Of a stretch of 64,000 bases of DNA, positions 26,148-34,567 are shown in pieces; position 1 is the first letter of the stretch, and every line of letters starts with the position of its first letter. The position numbers and the translations under genes were made by a program. The notes under the pieces were generated by a model. It was not told the origin of the DNA, searched no databases, and was given only the letters and a program-made list of their open reading frames with translations. The DNA lies in contig NZ_BOQN01000059.1 in assembly GCF_018332695.1 (NCBI RefSeq), positions 124,001 through 188,000 on the forward strand. Reading direction: 5' to 3'. Source of the stretch: Paractinoplanes toevensis. GTDB taxonomy: Bacteria > Actinomycetota > Actinomycetes > Mycobacteriales > Micromonosporaceae.

Positions 26148-28033
26148 TTCCCGTCGCCGTCCTTGGCCGTACCGTCGGTGCCCGTGCCTTCCTTGACCAG
26201 CCCGTCCTTGACCAGCCCGGACATGTCGATGACCGCGGTGATCTCGTCGGCGGCGCGACCCGAGCGCGGCCGTACCTGCGGCTTCTCGGCGGTCTTCTCG
26301 TTCGCGGCGGCCTTTGCCGCCGCCTTGGCCGCCTGCGCCGCCTTGGCCGCCTTCTCGGCGGCCGACATCGTGTTGGTCGGGAAGCGCATCGGCTGGGTGA
26401 GGTCACCGTCGGACAGCGGGTTGTCCAGCGCGGCGGCGCCCCGGTCCCCGTGCTGCCGATCCCCCTGCGGCTTGTCGCCGGCCGGCGATGGTGCCAGCGT
26501 TACCGCCGGTGCGGTGGCCTCGGCGGCCCGCAGGCCGGACAGGCGCGGCAGCACCACCGCGCCGAGCAGCGGCGTGCCGACCCGCTGGAGCTGTTCGGCC
26601 GCGTCCAGCAGGGCGGGCCGGCGGGACCGGCGCAGCTCCACCGCGAGCAGGGCGGCGTCGGCCAGGCTGGCCAGGCTCTGCGCGTCGGCGCTGCTGCTGG
26701 TCGAGGGCGCCTCGATGACGATGTAACCGCCCTGCCGGCGCAGCGTCTCCAGGGTGTCCTTGAGCCGCTGCGACTGCATCAGGCCGGCCGCGGTGGCCGC
26801 GCCGCCGGTGGTGATCACCCGCAGCGACGGGATGCGCGGGGTGCGCTGCACCGCCCGGGCCAGGCCGACCCGGCCGGCCAGCAGGTCGGACAGGCCGGGC
26901 ACGGCCGACACGCCGAGCATCCGGGCGAGCGGGGCCGCGTCCATCACGCTGTCCGGCAGGTGCGCGCCGATCAGCACCACGTCGCTGCCGGTGCGGGCCA
27001 GCGCGGCGGCCAGGTTGGCGGCGACCAGGGTGGCGGCCGAGCCGCGGCTGGCGCCGGTCACCACGATCACCTGGTCGCTGGGGCGCAGCGTCGCGAGGAT
27101 CTCGTTGCGCAGCCGGTTGAACACCCGGCCGCCGGCCCCGTACGGCTGGAGCACGTCGTCGAAGTGCGGCGTCGTGCGCTCGTCCAGGGCGGCCAGCACG
27201 TTCACCCGGCCGCGGTCGCGCACGTCGGCGGCGGTGCGCAGCCGGCGGTCGAAACGCTCCCGCAGGAACGCGAGCCCGCAGCCCAGCAGCAGGCCGATCA
27301 TGCCGCCGGTGGCCACGTTGACCATGCCGTTCGGGCTCACCGGCGTCTCCGGCAGGCGGGCGTCGCTGATGATGTTGCCGGCCCCGACCGTGGTGGTGGT
27401 CAGCTCGTTGAGCCGGCCGGTCAGCCCGTTCAGCTGGTTCTGCGAGTTGTTGCGCAGGCTCTGCAGGTTGCTCTCGTCCGGGCTGCCCTTGACCGCCCGG
27501 GACAGCCGGGCGTTGATCCCGGTGAGCGTCGTGGTGAGCTGCTTGATCTTGGTGGTGAGGGTCTTGATCTGCTGGTCGAGGCCGCTCTGCGCGGTCTCCT
27601 CCCGGTTGCGCAGGTACGCCTCGGCGAACGAGTGCGACCCGGCCTGAGCCTCCTGCGGCGAACCGGCCTTGAAGGTGATCACCAGGACGGTGGTGTTCGC
27701 GGGCACCTCGACCGAGACGCTCTTGGCCAGCTCCAGCGGCGAGCGAGGGCTGCGCAGCAGTGCGGCCGCCTTCGCCGCGACCGCGCCCGAGCCGACCAGC
27801 TGCGCCTCGGTGTCCAGGTTGACCGAGCCCTTGGTGCGGCCGCCCTGCGCGTTCGTGTCCTGGTCGAGAGCCTGGACCAGGACCGCGGTGGACGATTCGT
27901 ACACCTTGGGCAGAGCGCTGGTCAGCGCCGCGCCCGCACCCAGCCCGGCGCCCGTCGCGATCAGCGCGATCCACCAGTGGCGGCGGAACACGCCGAGGTA
28001 ATGCGAGACATCCGCAGGGCGAGACGCTTCCAT
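26144..28033 (-). CDS. Wzz-like chain-length regulator with a degenerate tyrosine-kinase domain
   Basis: A 629-aa protein with a Wzz domain: TM1 at about 20-38, an extracytoplasmic coiled-coil region at about 145-215, and TM2 at about 239-257. Cytoplasmic residues 320-500 look like a BY-kinase/ParA-like ATPase, but the Walker A position reads TGASRGSAAT (326-335, no GK(S/T)), the Walker A' site VLIGAHLP lacks the acidic residue, and Walker B YIVIEAP has Glu for Asp. The C-terminal tail is Ala/Lys-rich without a tyrosine cluster. It probably sets chain length without kinase activity. A -10-like TATAAC on this strand is at 28066-28071. Confidence 0.85.
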   Translation of the reverse strand: MEASRPADVSHYLGVFRRHWWIALIATGAGLGAGAALTSALPKVYESSTAVLVQALDQDTNAQGGRTKGSVNLDTEAQLVGSGAVAAKAAALLRSPRSPLELAKSVSVEVPANTTVLVITFKAGSPQEAQAGSHSFAEAYLRNREETAQSGLDQQIKTLTTKIKQLTTTLTGINARLSRAVKGSPDESNLQSLRNNSQNQLNGLTGRLNELTTTTVGAGNIISDARLPETPVSPNGMVNVATGGMIGLLLGCGLAFLRERFDRRLRTAADVRDRGRVNVLAALDERTTPHFDDVLQPYGAGGRVFNRLRNEILATLRPSDQVIVVTGASRGSAATLVAANLAAALARTGSDVVLIGAHLPDSVMDAAPLARMLGVSAVPGLSDLLAGRVGLARAVQRTPRIPSLRVITTGGAATAAGLMQSQRLKDTLETLRRQGGYIVIEAPSTSSSADAQSLASLADAALLAVELRRSRRPALLDAAEQLQRVGTPLLGAVVLPRLSGLRAAEATAPAVTLAPSPAGDKPQGDRQHGDRGAAALDNPLSDGDLTQPMRFPTNTMSAAEKAAKAAQAAKAAAKAAANEKTAEKPQVRPRSGRAADEITAVIDMSGLVKDGLVKEGTGTDGTAKDGDGK

Positions 28034-28057
28034 CGGTTGGCGGACCTTCCGGGGTGA

Positions 28058-28107
28058 GTGAGACGGTTATATTGGGCGATTTGCCCCCAGGGAGGTAAAC
28101 GTCTCAC
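28058..28107 (-). promoter_or_regulatory. Promoter region of the leftward polysaccharide operon
   Basis: On the minus strand TATAAC (28066-28071) is a good -10 box, giving a short leader of about 25 nt before the ATG at 28033. GTGAGACG (28058-28065) and CGTCTCAC (28100-28107) are exact inverted 8-mers flanking the promoter, 34 bp apart, and could be paired operator half-sites. No clear -35 is visible. Confidence 0.5.
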
Positions 28108-28126
28108 GCCCGCCTTCGTGATGGGT

Positions 28127-29647
28127 TTAGGTCAGTTTCGGCTCCACCCAGCCGTGTTCCACCAGGTACGCCAGCACGACTTCGATCGCCTCGGGGACGG
28201 TCATCGTGGTGGTGTCGATCGTCATTTCCGCGTCGGCCGGCGTCTCGTACGGATCGTCGATCCCGGTCATGCCGCGCAGCTGGCCGGCCCGCGCCCGGGC
28301 GTACAGACCCTTGCGGTCACGCTGCTCGCACACCTCGAGCGGGGTGTTCACGTGCACCAGCAGGAAACCGGCGCCGGCCTCGGTGGCCATCGCGCGCACC
28401 GCGGCCCGGGCCGCCTCGTACGGCGCGATCGGACAGGCCACGGCCATGCCCCGGTGCCGGCCGATCTCGGCGGCGACCCAGCCGATCCGGCGTACGTTGC
28501 GGTCGCGGTCGGCCTTGCTGAAGCCCAGCCCCGCGGAGAGCTCGCGCCGCACCACGTCGCCGTCGAGCAGCGTCACCGTGCGGTCGCCGGACTCGCGCAG
28601 CGAGTCGGCCAGGCCGCGGGCGATGGTCGACTTGCCCGAGCCGGAGAAGCCGGTGAAGAACACCACGAGACCGCGGTGCCGGCGCGGCGGCCGGGCCCGG
28701 ACCAGCTCCTTGGCCACCGCCGGGGGAGTGTGCCACTCGGGCAGCGGGAAACCGCGGTCCAGCAGGTCGTCGATCTCGGCCGGGGTCATCGCGAGACGGC
28801 GGTTGCGCGGCGGGATGTCGTCCCGCCAGCGCCACTGGCCGTCCCGGTTGTCGTAGGCCAGCTCGCGCGGCACCAGCACGTGCAGGCCGCGGCCGGAGAG
28901 CATCTCGCCGCCGGAGAGCACGTGGGTGGCGCCGTAGGCCGCGACCACCCGGGCCCGCAGCATCGCGTCGCGCATCTCGTCGCCCCGGGTGAGCAGCGGC
29001 ACGGCCACCACGGTCGCCGGGGGCATCCGGTCGCGGGCCGAGAAGACCGACCGGACCAGCGCCTCGGGCGGCAACCCGTCCGGGCCGGGGCCGCTCACCG
29101 GGATGAGGATCAGCAGGTGGGCGGCGAGGGTGCGGGCCGCGTGCGCGATCTGGGCGAGCTGCGGGCGGTGCAGCGGGCGGTCGGCGATCACGCCGAGCAC
29201 CCGGCCCGGTGGCAGCAGCGCCTTGACCTCGGCGGGCGTGCGCCGCAGCCGCTGGAACGGCCCGTGCCCGCCGTCGCCCATCCGGCGCACCGTGCCGCCC
29301 ACGCCGTAGGTCTGCTGCCCGGTCGGCCAGGCGTCGCTCACCTCGAGCGCCGCGACCGGCGCGCCCTCCGGGTCGGTCAGGATGATCGTGCGGTGCAGCG
29401 GATCGTCGAGCGTCAGGCCGGTGGCCAGCTCGGCGGGCACGTCGAGGGTCACCGGGACCGGCCAGGACGTGCCGTCGGCGAGGCGCCCGCGGCGGCGCAA
29501 CGCGTCCAGGTCGGCGCGGCCGAGAAAGCCGGTCAGCGGCGTGTAGGCGCCACTGAGCAGCAATTCGAGGTCCGCGAGCTCGTGTGGGAGCGGCGTATAT
29601 GACGGCGCGTCGCGCAAAACGTCTTCGGGAAGCACCGAACCATTCAC
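28127..29647 (-). CDS. cysC: APS kinase fused to an ATP-sulfurylase-like domain
   Basis: A 506-aa protein. The C-terminal part (about 325-506) is a normal APS kinase that makes the sulfate donor PAPS: Walker A GFSGSGKST (333-341), LDGD (361-364) and SKADRDRN (377-384). The N-terminal 310 residues resemble ATP sulfurylase, but the catalytic QTRNPLHRxH stretch reads IADRPLHRPQ, losing Gln, Arg and the second His, so it may be inactive. GTG 29647 is chosen because a GGGGG box precedes it. Next to two sulfotransferases, it probably supplies PAPS for polysaccharide sulfation. Confidence 0.85.
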   Translation of the reverse strand: MNGSVLPEDVLRDAPSYTPLPHELADLELLLSGAYTPLTGFLGRADLDALRRRGRLADGTSWPVPVTLDVPAELATGLTLDDPLHRTIILTDPEGAPVAALEVSDAWPTGQQTYGVGGTVRRMGDGGHGPFQRLRRTPAEVKALLPPGRVLGVIADRPLHRPQLAQIAHAARTLAAHLLILIPVSGPGPDGLPPEALVRSVFSARDRMPPATVVAVPLLTRGDEMRDAMLRARVVAAYGATHVLSGGEMLSGRGLHVLVPRELAYDNRDGQWRWRDDIPPRNRRLAMTPAEIDDLLDRGFPLPEWHTPPAVAKELVRARPPRRHRGLVVFFTGFSGSGKSTIARGLADSLRESGDRTVTLLDGDVVRRELSAGLGFSKADRDRNVRRIGWVAAEIGRHRGMAVACPIAPYEAARAAVRAMATEAGAGFLLVHVNTPLEVCEQRDRKGLYARARAGQLRGMTGIDDPYETPADAEMTIDTTTMTVPEAIEVVLAYLVEHGWVEPKLT

Positions 29648-29787
29648 CTTTGCATCCCCCTGCGGCCGACTAGGGGGACAGTTTCGCAGCACCGGCGGTC
29701 GGGGTCGAGCCGGGTGTCCGGTCGGGGGCGTGGGCAGGGCGGAGCCGCCGATCCGGCCAATTTTCCGGCAGCTTTCCCGGTCAGGTA

Positions 29788-29816
29788 TTGGACAAACCGG
29801 ATCTTCGTCACAATAC
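29788..29816 (+). promoter_or_regulatory. Predicted promoter of a leaderless GH26 gene
   Basis: TTGGAC (29788-29793), a 17-bp spacer and CAATAC (29811-29816). The -10 box ends 9 bp before the GTG at 29826, so transcription would begin at or near the start codon, giving a leaderless mRNA, which is common in actinobacteria. Confidence 0.45.
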
Positions 29817-29825
29817 TGGCACCTC

Positions 29826-31157
29826 GTGACCCGACGACCGCGCCGCCTCCGGTTTGTACACTTCGCCGCCGTACCGGTGGCCTTCGTGCTGTCCGTGGCG
29901 ACAACCCTCGCCTGGGCCTGGACCGGCGGTGTCGATCAGCTCGGGCTGCCGCTCGGCACGGTCGGCGACCCCACCGTCTCGATGCCGGTCATCGCCTCCC
30001 CGGACTTCCCGGTCCTCGGCGACCACCGGCGCAGCCTGCCCGCCCGCAAGACGCCCAGTGCCGGGCCCTCCGCCACGGCCCCGGACGACCCGACCGTGGC
30101 GACCGCACCGGGCACGCCCGGCACGCCGTACGCCCTCAGCAAGCCCGGCGCCGTCGCACCGCGCATCGCGGCACCCGGCCTGGCCACCGACTCGGCCGCG
30201 TCGCGCGGCCGCTGCCGCACCGGCCGCAAGCTCGTCCCCACCTGCAACGTTCTGTGGGGGGTCGCGCCCGGCGCGCACACCGAGAGCCGAGGCGCCGGCG
30301 CGCTCGCCGCCTTCGAACGCAAGACCGGCCGCACCCAGGCGATCTACCACGCCTACCACGGCGGGATCCGGCAGCTGTTCCCCACCGACCAGGAGATCGC
30401 GATCGCGCACCAGCCCGGTCGGCACCGCATCCTGTTCCTCAACTGGAAGCCCGAGTCCGCCTCGTGGGCCGCGATCGCCCGCGGCGACCGGCGCACCGAC
30501 GCCTTCCTCGACCGGCTCGCCGTACACATCAAGAAGAACTTCCCCGAGCAGTTCTTCTTCGCCGTCCACCACGAGGGCGAGAACGACGTACGGGAAAGGG
30601 CCGGCTCCGGGTACACCGCTCGCGACTACGCGGCCATGTACCGGCACGTGATCAAGCGGCTGCGCGCCCGCGGCGTCGACAACATCGTCAGCGTGCTGGT
30701 GCACATGGCCTACGTGAAGCACGCGACGCAGAGCTGGTTCAACCACATGTATCCCGGCGACGACGTGGTCGACTGGATCGGCTTCGACACGTACGCGTAC
30801 AGCGACCCCGGCTACGGCCACGGCGACTTCGCCGAGATCTTCAACCGCCGGATCGAGGGACAGCGCGACTGGCCCGGCTTCTACAACTGGGCACTCTCCG
30901 AGCATCCCGGCAAACCGCTGATGATCGCCGAGTGGGGTGTCTGGTCCTCCCGGCGCAACACCGCCTACAAGGTCGACTTCTACCGGCAACTCGGTGCGGA
31001 ACTCCGCCGTTTCCCGAAGATCCGCGCGATGGTCCAGTTCGAGACCCCGCACAACCAGAAGGGCCAGGACTCGTCGGTGGACAGCACGCCGGCCGCCCTG
31101 CAGGCCTATCAAAAACTGGGCAAGCTCCCTATCTTCCAGGTCGCCGTCACACCATAA
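29826..31157 (+). CDS. GH26-type glycosyl hydrolase, membrane-anchored or secreted
   Basis: A 443-aa protein with an N-terminal hydrophobic segment (about residues 11-32), a Pro/Thr/Ser-rich stretch to about 125, and a GH26-like barrel. Predicted acid/base is Glu250 in FFFAVHHEGEND and nucleophile Glu369 in LMIAEWGVW. Start GTG 29826 has no ribosome site but follows a promoter at the right distance for a leaderless transcript. It is on the opposite strand from the operon that carries the other GH26 gene, at the far edge of the polysaccharide locus, and may modify the same glycan. Confidence 0.82.
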   Translation: MTRRPRRLRFVHFAAVPVAFVLSVATTLAWAWTGGVDQLGLPLGTVGDPTVSMPVIASPDFPVLGDHRRSLPARKTPSAGPSATAPDDPTVATAPGTPGTPYALSKPGAVAPRIAAPGLATDSAASRGRCRTGRKLVPTCNVLWGVAPGAHTESRGAGALAAFERKTGRTQAIYHAYHGGIRQLFPTDQEIAIAHQPGRHRILFLNWKPESASWAAIARGDRRTDAFLDRLAVHIKKNFPEQFFFAVHHEGENDVRERAGSGYTARDYAAMYRHVIKRLRARGVDNIVSVLVHMAYVKHATQSWFNHMYPGDDVVDWIGFDTYAYSDPGYGHGDFAEIFNRRIEGQRDWPGFYNWALSEHPGKPLMIAEWGVWSSRRNTAYKVDFYRQLGAELRRFPKIRAMVQFETPHNQKGQDSSVDSTPAALQAYQKLGKLPIFQVAVTP

Positions 31158-31167
31158 GGTGCGAGGG

Positions 31168-31602
31168 GTGAGCCTGTTGGTCGCCGCCGGCGCGCTGTTC
31201 CGGGACGCCGGCGGCCACATCATGATGGTGCGCACCCATTACCAGGACGCGTGGGAGATCCCCGGCGGCATGGTCGAGGAGGGCGAGACGCCCTCCGAGG
31301 CGTGCGCCCGAGAGGTACGCGAAGAGCTGGGTCTCGTGATCACGCCCGGCCAGGCACTGGTCATCGACTGGGCCCCGCACCCGGTCGAGGGCGACAAACT
31401 GCTGTTCGTCTTCGACGGCGGCACGCTGACCGACGCCCAGCACGCCGCGATCCGATTCACCGACGGCGAGATCCTCGAGTGGGCCTACGTCGAGCCGGCG
31501 CGCCTGGAGGAGTACACGGTGGACCGGCTGGCCGGCCGCCTGCGAGCCGCGGTGCCCGGCGAGACCCGCTACCTGGAGAACGGCCGCCCCGCCCGCCGTT
31601 GA
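31168..31602 (+). CDS. NUDIX hydrolase
   Basis: A 144-aa hydrolase of nucleoside diphosphate-linked compounds. The Nudix box reads GGMVEEGETPSEACAREVREELG, fitting Gx5Ex7REUxEExGU closely. It begins GTG 31168, 10 bp after the GH26 gene, and is probably in the same transcript; GTG 31159 is an alternative start. The substrate is unknown; the family covers dNTPs, NDP-sugars and coenzymes. Confidence 0.9.
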   Translation: MSLLVAAGALFRDAGGHIMMVRTHYQDAWEIPGGMVEEGETPSEACAREVREELGLVITPGQALVIDWAPHPVEGDKLLFVFDGGTLTDAQHAAIRFTDGEILEWAYVEPARLEEYTVDRLAGRLRAAVPGETRYLENGRPARR

Positions 31603-31891
31603 TGTCACGCCGGCCGGGATGCCGCCCTCGAGCCGGGCGAGTCGCGTACCCCGACGCAGCGGCGAGCGGGCGTGCCGTTGCGCGGTCAGGTCCCGTTACG
31701 CGGTCGAGCATCGGGCGTAGCCGATCAAGGACACCGTCATGCGGGGACAACGGTGTCCCAGCCCTTACCGGACAGTCCGGCCGAGACTTCGTTCGCGACG
31801 TCGTTTGTGCTGTTCAGGCCGTTGCGGGATGCACTTGTCGATGTGTCCGTCGCGGTAAGGCGGATCGGGTCCTGGCGGTACGGTGGGGGCG
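31603..31891. other. Non-coding stretch with inverted repeats between the Nudix gene and the sensor kinase
   Basis: No gene is convincing here. It holds an exact inverted repeat GGACACCGT (31729-31737) / ACGGTGTCC (31750-31758) with a 12-nt loop, and CCGGACAGTCCGG (31768-31780), a 6-1-6 palindrome. Either could be a terminator of the rightward Nudix gene or an operator for the sensor kinase. No T-run follows. Confidence 0.4.
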
Positions 31892-31960
31892 ATGGCGACG
31901 ATCGACAGCCCGCCGAGCGTGACGCGGTCACCGAGCCTAAGTCATCCTGAGAGGCCGTGA
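31892..31960 (+). CDS. Possible 22-aa leader peptide coupled to the sensor kinase
   Basis: ATG 31892 follows a strong ribosome-site-like GGTGGGGG by three nt, and the 22-codon frame (MATIDSPPSVTRSPSLSHPERP) ends in a TGA at 31958-31960 that overlaps the start codon of the histidine kinase. Such overlap suggests translational coupling. Codon use is not informative at this length and I know no family. It may instead be chance. Confidence 0.3.
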   Translation: MATIDSPPSVTRSPSLSHPERP

Positions 31961-33624
31961 TGACGCAAGCAGTGTCCGAAAGCGCCAACGACCTCGACGG
32001 CGTGGTGCCCCCGGTGCAGACCGGGCTCGTGGTGTCGGTGCAGGCCTACATCGCCACCAGCGTCGACGGCTGGGTGAAGGGATGGAATTCAGCCGCCGAG
32101 AGAGTTTTCGGCTACACCACCGCACAGGCCTCCCAAGGCGACATCACCGACCTGATCATCCCGGCCCGGTTCCGCGACGCATACCGCGCCGACCTCGTCC
32201 GCCTCTCCCACCTTGCCGCCGGTGATCCCAGCCGAGTCCTCGGACAGCAGCTTCAGCTGACGGCACTGCACCGCGACGGCCACGAGTTCCCCATCGAGAT
32301 GACCCTGACCGTCACCGACGAGCCCGGCGGGCGAATGTTCCACGCCTTCGCCCACGACATCACCAGCGCGCGTCGGGCCGCCCAGTTCGCCGACGTCCAA
32401 GCCGCCATCGCGCTGGGGCTTGCCGAGGCGGATTCCAGCACCGTCGCCGGGCATCGAGTGGTCGAGGCCCTCGGGGTGAAGATGGGCTGGTCGGTCGTTG
32501 AGCTGTGGCTGGTCGACGATCACCGACAAGTGCTCACCTGCGCGGCCCGCCACGTCGAAGCAGGCCAGCAGTTGGGTGACTTCGCCCTGGACGTACTCGA
32601 ACTCGGCGTGGCGCTGCCCGGCCAAGTCTGCGCCGGCGGCACCGGCCGGTGGATCAGGGACCTGGGCGCCGACAAGGCGTCGTTGCGAAGCAGCGCCGCC
32701 GCGCGTGTCGGGTTGCGCGTCGCCGTCGGTGTGCCGGTGTCCACCGGCCGGCACACCCTCGGCGCGCTGTGCGTCTACGGCAACCGGGTGGAAGACCCCG
32801 AAGACACCTTGCTCGGGCTGCTCAGCGGGCTCGCCGCCCATGTCGGGCAGTACATCGAACGGCGCCGGGCCGAGGAACTCGCTCTGGAACTGGCCCGCAC
32901 CAAGGACGAGTTCGTTGCCATGGTCACCCACGAACTACGCAACCCGCTGGCGGTGATCAGCGGCGCCGTTGCGGTGTTCGATGACGAACTCGAGGAACTG
33001 ACCACCGAGCAGCAACGCGAATACCTACGCGTCATCGCGCGCAGCGCGCAGCGCCTGTCGGTGATGGCCGAGGACCTGCTCGACCTGGCCCGGCTCGAAT
33101 CCGGACACCTCGCCGTCGAACTGGTCAACACGGAACTGTGCGCCATCATCGGCGAGTCCGTGCAGGCGAACACCGCACCAGCCGTCGGCAAGCAGCTCAC
33201 CATGACCGTACGGTTGCCCGAACGGCTCGACCTGCATGCCGACCCCAACCGGCTGCGTCAGGTCGCCGACAACCTGCTCACCAATGCCATCAAGTACACC
33301 CCGGCCGGCGGGGAGATCACCATCACTGCGGGCCTCGACCATACCGGCCAGATGATCACCTGGACGGTCGCCGACACCGGTATCGGCGTCCCCCCGGAGG
33401 AACAACCCCGGCTGTTCCGCCGCTTCTACCGGGCCTCCACCGCCCTGGACAAACGCATCCCCGGCACCGGTCTCGGTCTGGTCATCACCCGCGGCATCGT
33501 TGAACGCCACCACGGCACCATCACCCTGGCCGAGCACACCGGGCCCGGCACCACCTTCGTGGTACGGCTGCCTACCACGCCGGTCCTCGCCGGCTCTGAT
33601 AGCGAGCCTCGCGGCCTTCCCTGA
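31960..33624 (+). CDS. PAS-GAF sensor histidine kinase
   Basis: A 554-aa soluble sensor kinase with no membrane segment. A PAS domain (about 15-140: YIATSVDGWVKGWNSAAERVFG) and a GAF domain (about 150-290) precede HisKA with the phosphoacceptor His324 in VTHELRNPLAVI, then HATPase_c with N-box DNLLTNAIKYTP, DTGIGVPPEE and GTGLGLVI. ATG 31960 has GAGAGG five nt upstream; GTG 31957 is possible. No response regulator directly follows; the nearest are the receiver at 36004 and the OmpR-type at 36854, so its partner is open. Confidence 0.92.
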   Translation: MTQAVSESANDLDGVVPPVQTGLVVSVQAYIATSVDGWVKGWNSAAERVFGYTTAQASQGDITDLIIPARFRDAYRADLVRLSHLAAGDPSRVLGQQLQLTALHRDGHEFPIEMTLTVTDEPGGRMFHAFAHDITSARRAAQFADVQAAIALGLAEADSSTVAGHRVVEALGVKMGWSVVELWLVDDHRQVLTCAARHVEAGQQLGDFALDVLELGVALPGQVCAGGTGRWIRDLGADKASLRSSAAARVGLRVAVGVPVSTGRHTLGALCVYGNRVEDPEDTLLGLLSGLAAHVGQYIERRRAEELALELARTKDEFVAMVTHELRNPLAVISGAVAVFDDELEELTTEQQREYLRVIARSAQRLSVMAEDLLDLARLESGHLAVELVNTELCAIIGESVQANTAPAVGKQLTMTVRLPERLDLHADPNRLRQVADNLLTNAIKYTPAGGEITITAGLDHTGQMITWTVADTGIGVPPEEQPRLFRRFYRASTALDKRIPGTGLGLVITRGIVERHHGTITLAEHTGPGTTFVVRLPTTPVLAGSDSEPRGLP

Positions 33625-33666
33625 AGCCGGAGGCTAAACGGCAAGATCAGCCAAGGGGCCGGCCGG

Positions 33667-34422
33667 TCAGTCGGAGCCTGCGTCGGCCGGCGTCGAGCGG
33701 GCGCCCGCGTCTCGACGCACCAGTTGGCTGAACCGCCAAGCGTCGGCGGCGCGCGGCAGGTTGTTGAACATCACGTACGCCGAGCCCGCGTCGACGATCT
33801 TGGCGAGCTGGGCCAGCTCAGCATCCGTGTACACGTGGCGGGTGCCGGTGATGCCGTGCAGCCGGTAGTAGGCCAACGGCGTCAGGCTGAGGCGCAGGAA
33901 CGGGTCGGCGGCGTGGGTCAGGTCCAGCTCCTCGCACAGGCCCCGGACCACGTCATCCGGCCACGCGCCCCGCGGCTCCCACACCAGCCGGACACCGGCC
34001 GGCCGGCGCGCTCGGGAGATGAACTCGCGCAACCGCGCGATGGCCGGTTCGGTCGGCCGGAAGCTCGCCGGGCATTGCAGCAGGATCGCCGTCGCTCCCA
34101 GGATTTCGGCACAGCTGAGCGTGGTGTCCCAGGCGCGGGCGACGATGGGCGTCCACCGAAAACCGCCGACCTCGGTGCGTTCCTCGGCACTCAGCGGCGT
34201 GCGCAGCCGCCGGTATGTGGAGCTTTTCGCCTCGTGCGTGATCAACTGCCACGCCTTGATGGTGAACTCGAACCCCGCTGGAACGCTGGCCCGCCACCGC
34301 CGCAGCGTCACCTCGCGGGGTGGTTCGTAGAAGGTCTGCTGCACCTCCAGCACCCGGAAGCGTTCCGCGTAGGACGGCAACGCCATGCTGGCACCGCACA
34401 GGCCCACCTTCACCGGCGTCAT
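33667..34422 (-). CDS. DUF72 family protein (YecE-like)
   Basis: A 251-aa protein of the DUF72 TIM-barrel family, starting VKVGLCGASMALPSYAERF and with YYRLHGITGTRHVYTD and AYVMFNNLPRAADA. DUF72 has no proven activity; structures show an endonuclease IV-like barrel. ATG 34422 is used because the family begins about here; an upstream frame extension looks non-coding. It is convergent with the histidine kinase and separated from the KaiC-like gene by about 145 bp. Confidence 0.83.
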   Translation of the reverse strand: MTPVKVGLCGASMALPSYAERFRVLEVQQTFYEPPREVTLRRWRASVPAGFEFTIKAWQLITHEAKSSTYRRLRTPLSAEERTEVGGFRWTPIVARAWDTTLSCAEILGATAILLQCPASFRPTEPAIARLREFISRARRPAGVRLVWEPRGAWPDDVVRGLCEELDLTHAADPFLRLSLTPLAYYRLHGITGTRHVYTDAELAQLAKIVDAGSAYVMFNNLPRAADAWRFSQLVRRDAGARSTPADAGSD

Positions 34423-34567
34423 GTGCGGTGCATACCCCTCCGGTCGCTGGGATGCACATCGGGACGCCAGAGTCAGGTGGGCTCTTTCCGAGCCGGAGCG
34501 GGGGATGTATGCCAGGCGTCGCATTGCCAGGTTCGGTGGGCTTTGTCGTCATCGACGTCAGCTCGGT

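Noticed and set aside
24798..26726. 642-codon plus-strand frame over wzy and wzz genes
   Set aside because: The translation is low-complexity (Gln/His/Arg/Gly) and antisense to two well-supported genes.
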